Part shown: piece after piece, positions 51,560 to 57,695 of the stretch
How the letters are laid out: every line of letters begins with the position of its first letter
Numbering within the stretch: position 1 is the first letter of the stretch
DNA from: Butyrivibrio sp. INlla21
GTDB lineage: Bacteria > Bacillota > Clostridia > Lachnospirales > Lachnospiraceae
Direction of reading: 5' to 3'
NCBI RefSeq assembly: GCF_900116875.1
Contig: NZ_FPCC01000010.1
Span: forward strand, 62,001 to 126,000
Length of the DNA stretch: 64,000 nt
Made by a program: the position numbers and the translations under genes
Notes under the pieces: generated by a model
What the model was told of the DNA's origin: nothing
The model's input: the letters and a program-made list of their open reading frames with translations, nothing else
Database searches by the model: none

Positions 51560-51609
51560 TGTCATTTCTATTATGACAATAGTATATGCAGGAACCACTA
51601 TCCTGTCAA
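51560..51609 (-). promoter_or_regulatory. Consensus promoter with operator of the element's small HTH gene
   Basis: On the minus strand TTGACA (51609-51604) and TATACT (51586-51581) have a 17-base spacer. TGTCAT and ATGACA arms (51573-51578 and 51560-51565, seven-base spacer) follow at once. The layout copies that of the paralogue at 47972-48023, but the half-site differs. Confidence 0.75.
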
Positions 51610-51619
51610 TCCTATTTCG

Positions 51620-51862
51620 TCATGCCGCGTCATTATTTTTATGTTGTCTTCGATAATCCTTCGATAATCTGTGATACCCAGACAAACGCTTCATGGTAAC
51701 TCTGCTAAACACAACATCCAGCCAGACATTCGCCATCAGCTTCTCCAGCGCCCACCTCCTTTTCAACGACGGCCCGTATTTCAGAATCAGTTCCGTCATA
51801 ACATCCACGCACCTTTCAAAAGCGGCATTTTCCTTCGGATCCTCATAATACTTTTTTCTCAT
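51620..51862 (-). CDS. Unrecognised 80-residue protein of the mobile element
   Basis: A basic, helical 80-residue protein with AAAGGA nine bases before its ATG. It has many Arg and Lys residues (KRRWALEKL, SKDYRRQHK) but no motif that I recognise. It lies between the HTH gene and mobC in the same direction, so it belongs to the element. A DNA-associated role is possible only from its charge. Confidence 0.5.
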   Translation of the reverse strand: MRKKYYEDPKENAAFERCVDVMTELILKYGPSLKRRWALEKLMANVWLDVVFSRVTMKRLSGYHRLSKDYRRQHKNNDAA

Positions 51863-51923
51863 CTTTCAATGTCCTTTCTTTTTCATACGTTCATTTCGGG
51901 GTCTTCACAAATTGGCAAGCAGT

Positions 51924-52022
51924 GCATCGGTGTACACCTGATGCGATTTTGCTTGTTGGGGAACATGCCCCAATCCCCCGGGATTGCCGATTTTCATCGA
52001 CAAGCTACGCCTGCAGGCAGGC
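51924..52022. other. Palindrome cluster, candidate origin of transfer
   Basis: Four palindromes lie within 100 bases, directly after mobC. They are GCATC-GGTGTACACC-GATGC (51924-51944), TTGGGG/CCCCAA (51956-51973), CAATCCC/GGGATTG (51971-51986) and GCCTGC/GCAGGC (52009-52022). Nested inverted repeats next to a relaxosome gene are typical of oriT. A 43-codon frame crosses the region but looks incidental. The nick site cannot be named. Confidence 0.45.
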
Positions 52023-52043
52023 TCGAAAACCATTTTTCCGTAG

Positions 52044-52391
52044 TCACATGATTTCAAGCAATTTATCAAAATACTCTTTTACCGTTTCCAGAACTTTCTC
52101 ATGCTCAGTTTTCATATCAACGATGACTTTCTCATCAACCCAGCCATAGGTATTAGCTGCTTTTGCAATCTGATTGATGTTTCTGCTATCGACGCACATC
52201 ATCTTGGCAAGCTCATGAATTGCAGTAAAATCTACATTGATGCAATATCCATCGATTGCCATTTTTCTGATATATGCACTCATGTTCTTGAACCCCATTT
52301 GTTCCATCCTGTCCCGAATCATTTTTAATTCTTCGTCCGAAAGCTTAATATGGATCTGTCTGTTACACGGAAGATATTCTTGATTAAACAT
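52044..52391 (-). CDS. mobC: MobC-like relaxosome accessory protein
   Basis: A 115-residue protein. An N-terminal ribbon-helix-helix-like region (RQIHIKLSDEELKMIRDRMEQMGFKNMSAYIRKMAIDG, here given only in part as a family pattern) and the C-terminal NINQIAKAAN segment are typical of MobC. MobC opens DNA at oriT for the relaxase. No relaxase gene follows, which is unusual. The ATG at 52391 has GGAG nine bases upstream; an ATG six codons earlier overlaps that site. Confidence 0.85.
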   Translation of the reverse strand: MFNQEYLPCNRQIHIKLSDEELKMIRDRMEQMGFKNMSAYIRKMAIDGYCINVDFTAIHELAKMMCVDSRNINQIAKAANTYGWVDEKVIVDMKTEHEKVLETVKEYFDKLLEIM

Positions 52392-52413
52392 TTCTTCTCT
52401 CTCCTTCATAAAA

Positions 52414-52438
52414 TGAAAAAGACATCCCTGAGGATGCC
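52414..52438 (-). terminator. Terminator or attenuator before mobC
   Basis: GACATCC (52421-52427) pairs with GGATGCC (52432-52438) with one wobble, followed on the minus strand by five Ts. It lies just upstream of mobC and would stop the leader transcript starting near 52808. Confidence 0.65.
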
Positions 52439-52568
52439 TGTGTTAATAGTTACCAATGTTTTTTACGATCCTCTCAAGCTGATCACCTCCCATCCTTATC
52501 CAATCCAGTCCTACGTAGTATAGTATCTGAATCACATTATCCACATACACTACGCCGCTATGTATTCT

Positions 52569-52697
52569 TCAAGCATCATCACCGCCTTTCATTTTTGTTG
52601 GATATGCACAATCATTTTTGTGAAGTATTTCCCATAAAATCGAGTACCTTTTGTCCATCTCTTCCCGGCAATTTACTACTTTTATAGAAACAGACAT
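52569..52697 (-). CDS. 42-residue small ORF of the mobile element
   Basis: The frame runs from the ATG at 52697 (AAAGGCGG close upstream) to a TGA at 52569. It begins MSVSIKVVNCREEMDKRY. After the TGA the same frame stays open for 34 more codons to a TAA, so it may be part of a longer gene cut by a stop codon. No family is recognised. It lies just after the leader terminator, where attenuation would control it. Confidence 0.35.
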   Translation of the reverse strand: MSVSIKVVNCREEMDKRYSILWEILHKNDCAYPTKMKGGDDA

Positions 52698-52720
52698 CCG
52701 CCTTTTGGAGTTTCCAGGCA

Positions 52721-52759
52721 TCAAAAAAAGCCCAAACCACAAGGGGTTTGAGCTTTCAT
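52721..52759 (-). promoter_or_regulatory. Attenuator with a 12-codon leader ORF
   Basis: A short frame (MKAQTPCGLGFF) lies entirely in a strong terminator: AAAGCCCAAACC (52727-52738) pairs with GGTTTGAGCTTT (52745-52756), and seven Ts follow on the minus strand. It lies about 50 bases after a consensus promoter. Ribosomes on the short frame would open the stem and let transcription continue into the element. Confidence 0.6.
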
Positions 52760-52814
52760 CAATAACCTGATAAATTTATGTTTCCCGATTTTTGGGTATA
52801 ATAAACACACCCAT

Positions 52815-52843
52815 AATATAGAACATGCGTTTTGTTTTGTCAA
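52815..52843 (-). promoter_or_regulatory. Consensus promoter at the right end of the mobile element
   Basis: On the minus strand TTGACA (52843-52838) and TATATT (52820-52815) have a 17-base spacer. The -35 box contains the TGA stop codon of the GyrI-like gene, so the promoter reads away from that gene into the element. Confidence 0.82.
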
Positions 52844-53478
52844 GTATCTTTCTTTCTGATCGGATGCCGGATCACAGTCTTCAGTTTCTCAGAGGCAACT
52901 TTTCTGGCATCACTCAGATATATCTCATGATGCAGTCTTTTATCGGAGATATCAAGAACATAACCCTGTTTTTCGATATAATCATGCATTATTTCAACTG
53001 TCGCGGGCTCATCATCATAAGGACCGATATGCATACACTGAACGCATACGCCCTCCTCAACTGTCAGAAACTCCACCTTAGAGAAATCCTGCTTTTTCTT
53101 CTTTGCTGCTTCATCCACTGCCCATCTAAAATCATACTCGCTCACAAAATCCGGAAGGCGTATCACAGAAATCCAATGGAATCTCTCCTTGTGTGCATAG
53201 TCAACACCGACCTTGCCTTCCATCCACCAGAAACCTTCCAATGGCGGAACCACATAATCGAAGTATCCATCTATCTGATGGTCGCCTTTCTTGCTCATCT
53301 TGATAGTAAAAGCAATCCCATATAACAGTCCTATTGCAGCTTTATATTCACCATTTTCATCGTTTGGATCGCCTTTGCCACGAACCGCAATATAATTCAT
53401 CTTTGGAACCGATATTATTTCCGGTTTATCTTTGGGCATATAAAACTCTTTATATTCTTTCTTAAAATCAAATGCCAT
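52840..53478 (-). CDS. GyrI-like domain protein
   Basis: A 212-residue protein with a GyrI-like/AraC effector fold (PEIISVPKMNYIAVRGKGDPN near the start, VCVQCMHIGPYDDEPATVEIMHDYI near residue 155). The family binds small molecules and can act as a drug-binding or hydrolytic protein. The ATG at 53478 has AGGGGGTGA upstream; the longer frame is in the next gene. It ends the WYL-regulated operon. Confidence 0.85.
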   Translation of the reverse strand: MAFDFKKEYKEFYMPKDKPEIISVPKMNYIAVRGKGDPNDENGEYKAAIGLLYGIAFTIKMSKKGDHQIDGYFDYVVPPLEGFWWMEGKVGVDYAHKERFHWISVIRLPDFVSEYDFRWAVDEAAKKKKQDFSKVEFLTVEEGVCVQCMHIGPYDDEPATVEIMHDYIEKQGYVLDISDKRLHHEIYLSDARKVASEKLKTVIRHPIRKKDT

Positions 53479-53483
53479 CGCAC

Positions 53484-53774
53484 TCACCCCCTGAGCCTTT
53501 TTACTCTTTCGTCCACATTCTTCATAAACTCTTCCTCGGACATGCTCGGATCTCTCGTTTCCAGGATCAGATCGCACGGCAGTTTATTGCACTCTCCACA
53601 GGAATGAAAACCATTCTGAATCCTGCAACAATAATATATGGGACACTCTTTTCCTTCCGGTGCATGAAACACCTTACCGCAAACAGCATTGCAGCCCTTA
53701 CACATTTCTCCGTAGCAATAACACGTACTGCAGTCCGAGCCACAGCAGCTGATCATTTCACTAAGCTCACTCAT
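53484..53774 (-). CDS. DUF3795 cysteine-rich protein
   Basis: A 96-residue protein with at least ten cysteines (CCGSDCSTCYCYGEMCKGCNAVCG, here as the pattern C-x3-C-x2-C-x1-C and following pairs, then CPIYYCC and CGECNKLPC), typical of the zinc-binding DUF3795 family. The function is unknown. It overlaps the MmcQ/YjbR gene by eight bases and precedes the GyrI-like gene by five bases. The ATG at 53774 is preceded by GGAG. Confidence 0.8.
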   Translation of the reverse strand: MSELSEMISCCGSDCSTCYCYGEMCKGCNAVCGKVFHAPEGKECPIYYCCRIQNGFHSCGECNKLPCDLILETRDPSMSEEEFMKNVDERVKRLRG

Positions 53775-54132
53775 CTCCCAATATCTCCTTCTGCTTTTTC
53801 TTACTGAAACTTCCAAACACTATTTGATATGCTTTATCAAGCAGGTCCTTCAAGATGTCATCAGGCACCTCTCCATCAGCCTTTACCGAATTCCAATGCT
53901 GTTTGTTCATGTAATAGCCGGGGATTATGTCCTCATACTGCTTCCGCCAAAAATCTCCCTCCAAAGGTTCCAGTTTCAGCGTTATGTAATATGGCTTGTC
54001 ATCATCATCCAGGCATATTGCAGCAAACATCTTCCCACCGATCTGATAGCGGATCCAGTTCCAATCCTTCTGCAGATCTTTGGTAACGCCCGGCATTTTC
54101 AGTATGTATTCATCAATCCATTCGTATTTCAT
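53767..54132 (-). CDS. MmcQ/YjbR family DNA-binding-like protein
   Basis: A 121-residue protein of the MmcQ/YjbR fold (KYEWIDEYILKMPGV...KMFAAICLDDD...LKLEP...IPGYYMNKQHWNSV). These proteins resemble a double-wing DNA-binding domain but their role is not settled. The frame is open 64 codons further upstream, but that part lies opposite the RidA-like gene; the ATG at 54132 follows AAAGGGA and matches the family start. Confidence 0.85.
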   Translation of the reverse strand: MKYEWIDEYILKMPGVTKDLQKDWNWIRYQIGGKMFAAICLDDDDKPYYITLKLEPLEGDFWRKQYEDIIPGYYMNKQHWNSVKADGEVPDDILKDLLDKAYQIVFGSFSKKKQKEILGDE

Positions 54133-54158
54133 ATAGTCCCTTTCTCCATCAAAAATCC

Positions 54159-54539
54159 TTATCCGCAGTACGCAACAGCATCCACTTGGAATTGTAGGCC
54201 CTCTTTGCCGCCCACATGTGCAAACTCGGTCTGGATAGACTTTCGCACAGGATACTTTCCGCCAAATCTTTCCTTTATGATCTTCTCCATGACAGGGATA
54301 TTCCAAACGTCCCTGAACAGACAATCCATTTGAACCACGGATTCAAGAGTAAGTCCGACCAGAGCAAGCCTTTCCTCCATGTTATCAAAAGCTCCATTTA
54401 TCTGCTCTTCTATAGTTCCTCCAACATTTCCAACACAGTATCCTAAAAAGCAAAAGTCGCCTGCTTTAATGATTCCTGAATGTGCCCACTCTTCACTTAC
54501 GTCGTATCTCTCAATTTCTCCCACTTTTCTTTCCTCCAT
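54159..54539 (-). CDS. RidA/YjgF-family protein
   Basis: A 126-residue protein of the Rid family, small trimeric enzymes that hydrolyse reactive enamine or imine intermediates. The central arrangement (EEQINGAFDNMEERLALVGLTLESVVQMDCLF) and the C-terminal region RKSIQTEFAHVGGKEGLQFQVDAVA fit the fold. The arginine of RidA active sites is not in its normal context, so this may be a diverged Rid subgroup. Its gene starts inside the end of the WYL regulator gene (29-base overlap). Confidence 0.8.
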   Translation of the reverse strand: MEERKVGEIERYDVSEEWAHSGIIKAGDFCFLGYCVGNVGGTIEEQINGAFDNMEERLALVGLTLESVVQMDCLFRDVWNIPVMEKIIKERFGGKYPVRKSIQTEFAHVGGKEGLQFQVDAVAYCG

Positions 54540-55437
54540 ACTTTCTGATCATTGATTCTGCCATATTCATAAGCTTTTCTCTTACTTCCACAGGCTCAAG
54601 TACCTCCACCTTATCCCCAAAGGTGAGCATCCACATAGTCAGATTCTCCATATCGCTGTAATCCCGGACCAAAAGAAGCCTTCCATCTTTCTGAACCTCA
54701 TAGCAATCAGGCCCGAATTCCTCAACCAGTCTCCATTTCATATCCGGCTCAAATAATGCTTTGAGTACTATATTTCTTGGGAATGCAACTTCGGATGTAA
54801 GGTCAGGAACCGGTGCATTTCTGCATGTAAATACCAGTTCTGTTTCCCTAACCTTGTCCATGCGATTCAACTTAAACAGCCGGTAATCTTTACGTTTCAG
54901 GCACCATCCATACACATACCAGCTGGTCCATTTAAAAACGACATAATATGGTTCTATGGAGCGCTTGCTCTCTCCGGATGGTGCATAATAGTCAAATTCA
55001 AGAATATGCCTATTCTCTATCGCATCCTGTATGGTAGCTATCTTAGGCGCAAGCGATGTCTTGTACCAAGATGACAGATCGATCAAAATAGAATCTCTTC
55101 CACTGATAAGTTCTGATGATCCCGCCTGGATCTTTTCCATCAATTGACCGTAATACTTGCTTCCACTCACACTATCCAGGCTCCGAAGTCCGGCAAGGAT
55201 CATCTGCATATCCCGGGATGTCAAAAGAGTCCTGTCCATTCGGTATCCGTTCATAATGGAGATACCACCTCCGGATCCTTGCATAGTGTGAATCGGTATT
55301 CCTGCCTTGCAAAGGGCCTCTATATCTCGGCCTATGGTTCTCCGGGACACCTCAAAATGCTCCGCAAGCTCAGGTGCCGTTATCATCTCCTTTTGCAACA
55401 GTATCGATAATATTCCGATCAACCTGTCAATCTTCAT
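54511..55437 (-). CDS. WYL-domain transcriptional regulator (YafY type)
   Basis: A 308-residue regulator. An N-terminal HTH_11 (about 1-58, ITAPELAEHFEVSRRTIGRDIEAL) is followed by a WYL domain (about 140-215, with SIEPYYVVFKWTSWYVYGWC) and a WCX extension to the C-terminus. It begins the operon of RidA-like, MmcQ/YjbR, DUF3795 and GyrI-like genes and overlaps the first of them. It probably senses a small ligand, and controls these genes. Confidence 0.9.
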   Translation of the reverse strand: MKIDRLIGILSILLQKEMITAPELAEHFEVSRRTIGRDIEALCKAGIPIHTMQGSGGGISIMNGYRMDRTLLTSRDMQMILAGLRSLDSVSGSKYYGQLMEKIQAGSSELISGRDSILIDLSSWYKTSLAPKIATIQDAIENRHILEFDYYAPSGESKRSIEPYYVVFKWTSWYVYGWCLKRKDYRLFKLNRMDKVRETELVFTCRNAPVPDLTSEVAFPRNIVLKALFEPDMKWRLVEEFGPDCYEVQKDGRLLLVRDYSDMENLTMWMLTFGDKVEVLEPVEVREKLMNMAESMIRKYGGKKSGRN

Positions 55438-55508
55438 ATGCTCACCCTCCTGCTTATCTTACCAAAGCAAACAAGACAGCTATATGTCCTGTTTTGTATA
55501 TATTTTTT

Positions 55509-55553
55509 CCTGTATTTTGATAATCCATAAATTACGGATTATCAAAGTACAGG
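55509..55553 (-). terminator. Long stem-loop at the end of the tyrosine phosphatase gene
   Basis: Arms of 18 bases (55509-55526 and 55536-55553) match with one mismatch around a nine-base loop. The stop codon of the phosphatase gene lies within the upstream arm. On the minus strand an A-rich, not T-rich, stretch follows, so it may work as a stabilising stem or as a terminator for the opposite strand. It also lies in the promoter region of the WYL gene. Confidence 0.55.
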
Positions 55554-56114
55554 AATAGCCTCCAACACCCTCCTGATATTTTCTTCATTCGGAATAATGA
55601 TATTTATATCCACCTGCGGATGTTCCCTAACATATGCAACAAGGAAGTCCATCAAATTTTCTTTTGTTTCCATATAGTCATCTATTATCACCCGGTCACT
55701 GTATCCCAGTTTTTTTAGAATGATTGCCGAAACAACACCTGTCCGATCTTTCCCGGCACCACAAAAATACATGACATTACTCTCTGCATTCATTATGGTG
55801 CTGATAATCTTATCCATCTGTTCGTCTATCATTCCAAGATAAGTTTCAGCCACCGCTTCAGGTGACTTCGGAGTATCCCCACCGCCGGTTACAGGCAGAT
55901 GATAATAAGAAAATCCTTCTTCCTTTTCAAGCCGACATGGTCTGGATACATACTCTTTTTCTTCTCTAAGATCAACGATCGTAGTAATATCATTTTGATA
56001 AAGCCATCTCACTTCATCATCCGTAAGCTTACCCGGATAATCACTGCGAACATATCTGAAATTCCCGGTGGGAAGCGCTCTTGTATTTAGTGTCGTCTGT
56101 AGTATCGATCCCAT
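55542..56114 (-). CDS. Tyrosine-protein phosphatase (Y_phosphatase3 type)
   Basis: A 190-residue phosphatase. The catalytic loop is CGAGKDR (C118 to R124), and TTIVDLREEKEY near residue 45 is typical of this family. Target proteins or phosphoinositides are not known. The gene begins three bases after the GNAT gene ends, so the two are probably co-transcribed. Confidence 0.88.
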   Translation of the reverse strand: MGSILQTTLNTRALPTGNFRYVRSDYPGKLTDDEVRWLYQNDITTIVDLREEKEYVSRPCRLEKEEGFSYYHLPVTGGGDTPKSPEAVAETYLGMIDEQMDKIISTIMNAESNVMYFCGAGKDRTGVVSAIILKKLGYSDRVIIDDYMETKENLMDFLVAYVREHPQVDINIIIPNEENIRRVLEAIPVL

Positions 56115-56117
56115 AAA

Positions 56118-56564
56118 TTACTTATCCATCCCTATCCATTGTATGAAAGCTGTCTTGTCACTGCTGTTATACCCAGCCTTTTCATAGAAATGCAGAGTCT
56201 CCAGCTTCTTTGATCCGGTAAGTAACATCATTTTATAGCAATTCTCCTGCTCCGCGATCTGCTTTGCGTAAGCCAGACATTCTCCTGCGTAACCTTTTCC
56301 TCTGTGATCAGCATGCGTTACTACATTCTCAATAAAGGCATACGGCCTTACGTTCCTTGTAAGATTCGGTATGATCACACATACACAGGAGGATATGATC
56401 CGACCATCAATCTCATTCACGATCAGATGATGATTAGGATCTTCAAGAATCTGTTCCCATGTTTCCTCTAAGTGCTTATCATGCTCTGGAATACTGTCTT
56501 CATGTAAAAACAGATACAGTTCAAGCAATGAATCCAAATCCTCTTTTACGACTTCTCGTACCAT
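56118..56564 (-). CDS. GNAT family N-acetyltransferase
   Basis: A 148-residue acetyltransferase with the acetyl-CoA loop THADHRGKGYAGECL and the usual C-terminal HFYEKAGYNSSDKTAFIQW. The substrate is unknown. It is paired with the phosphatase gene. Confidence 0.88.
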   Translation of the reverse strand: MVREVVKEDLDSLLELYLFLHEDSIPEHDKHLEETWEQILEDPNHHLIVNEIDGRIISSCVCVIIPNLTRNVRPYAFIENVVTHADHRGKGYAGECLAYAKQIAEQENCYKMMLLTGSKKLETLHFYEKAGYNSSDKTAFIQWIGMDK

Positions 56565-56609
56565 CCAAAAACCTCACATCAGTTGTTAGTTTCTTGCTTC
56601 TAAGAATCA

Positions 56610-57248
56610 TTATTCTTCGTTTTCATCCTCTTCATCAAGATCAAACATGACTGAACTATTACCTATCAATGACAGTAATTCTTTCCGCTCTTTTCTTTTT
56701 GCTATATCCTCGATATCTTCATGAGAATCATCCACATAATCAATCAATAAATCATTAACCTTCCCCGCGCAAAGATCTTCCAGATACTCGTTTACTGAAC
56801 CATCGTCGAAATCCAAAGCTTCCATTTCATCAAGCAACCTAAAAACACCCGTTCCACGATTTTTCTTGTAGATATATAGAAGCAGTTCTTTTGTTGCATT
56901 CTGCTCTAAAATCATTTGTTCATACAAAGTTCTTCTTTGTACAGACCAGAATACTCGTGCTGCTCTTGAAAAAGAATCTATTTCATAGGTATATGTATTC
57001 AATTCTCTAGCCTTTTCATGTATCAGCGAGTAATAGTGTACTGCCAGTTTTCCCAGCTCATTTATGTAAAACCTCTTAAATTCTTCAAACTGCACTGCAG
57101 CACATGGCTCATCAAAATTAAATTTTCCATTTAATCTCTTCAAAAAACCAATGAACAACTGTCGTAAATTTTTTTCAGGTTGTCCCGGATAATAATTTGC
57201 ATATCTGAAATTATTATAATAATCCGCAAAAACGCCCAGCAGGCTCAT
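56610..57248 (-). CDS. Unrecognised protein, probable C-terminal part of a split gene
   Basis: A 212-residue helical protein (MSLLGVFADYYNNFRYANYY...) with an acidic C-terminal end. It starts at an ATG that overlaps the stop of the 104-residue frame upstream (ATGA). It has no family that I recognise. Its first residues read as the direct continuation of the upstream frame if one base is added in an A7 tract at 57253-57259. It may therefore be the second part of a single protein of about 319 residues. See the separate finding. Confidence 0.55.
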   Translation of the reverse strand: MSLLGVFADYYNNFRYANYYPGQPEKNLRQLFIGFLKRLNGKFNFDEPCAAVQFEEFKRFYINELGKLAVHYYSLIHEKARELNTYTYEIDSFSRAARVFWSVQRRTLYEQMILEQNATKELLLYIYKKNRGTGVFRLLDEMEALDFDDGSVNEYLEDLCAGKVNDLLIDYVDDSHEDIEDIAKRKERKELLSLIGNSSVMFDLDEEDENEE

Positions 57249-57559
57249 AGCATTTTTTTCAAATTATCCTTCGAAAACTTATTAACCTCATGCTGTAAAT
57301 CTATATGATTATGCTTCCCTAAGCACTTTGGCATGGAACTAACATCTGTTGGATCCGGCGCCACCAGGCAAAGGTATATTTTTTGCAACCTTTCTATTCC
57401 CACAGCACCTGTATATAATATGATGTTAATCTCATATGTATTATTCAATCCCCTGATGGACATTGCCTCTTTTGCTGAATCATAAATGAACTCACCGGCT
57501 ATTTCCAATTCACGCCCCATATTAAGACTCTTAAAATCCCATATTTCATCTACAAGCAT
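57245..57559 (-). CDS. Unrecognised protein, probable N-terminal part of a split gene
   Basis: A 104-residue protein (VDEIWDFKSLNMGRELEIAG...GAVGIERLQKIYLCLV...GKHNHIDL). The arrangement of helices resembles HEPN-type proteins, but the R-x4-6-H motif cannot be assigned. The frame ends just after an A7 tract and overlaps the next frame by four bases. Co-translation or frameshifting are both possible. Confidence 0.55.
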   Translation of the reverse strand: MLVDEIWDFKSLNMGRELEIAGEFIYDSAKEAMSIRGLNNTYEINIILYTGAVGIERLQKIYLCLVAPDPTDVSSMPKCLGKHNHIDLQHEVNKFSKDNLKKML

Positions 57560-57695
57560 ATTTTCCCTACCTTGATAATTGAAACCACATCACTGTTCTC
57601 GGTGCCAGAAATTATATTTTTACATTCCATCACAGCATTCAGTAGATTCAAAAATCCAAATTATATCCTCAATATTCCTTCAAGCATACAAAAAT

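Larger units (their letters stand above)
48340..52840. mobile_element. Degraded integrative mobilizable element (boundaries approximate)
   Basis: The stretch holds a large serine recombinase at one end, an ORF6N-domain protein, a small HTH protein, an 80-residue protein, MobC, a palindrome-rich candidate oriT and an attenuated leader. The left boundary is set by the cut FxLYD-like gene near 48340-48400; the right boundary is set by the end of the GyrI-like gene at 52840. No relaxase gene is present although MobC is, so the element has lost its own mobilization enzyme. No clear att duplication could be found by eye. Confidence 0.6.

Noticed and set aside
51905..52033. 43-codon minus-strand frame across the candidate oriT
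   Set aside because: Its codons consist mostly of palindromic DNA, it has no ribosome binding site and no recognisable fold; the DNA structure explains the region better.
48340..52840. Search for direct att repeats at both ends of the recombinase element
   Set aside because: Only chance matches of four or five bases were found between the two junction regions, so no att sites are claimed.
52825..53325. Plus-strand frame of 166 codons opposite the GyrI-like gene
   Set aside because: It is antisense to a clear GyrI-like protein and begins in the promoter of the element; no ribosome binding site.
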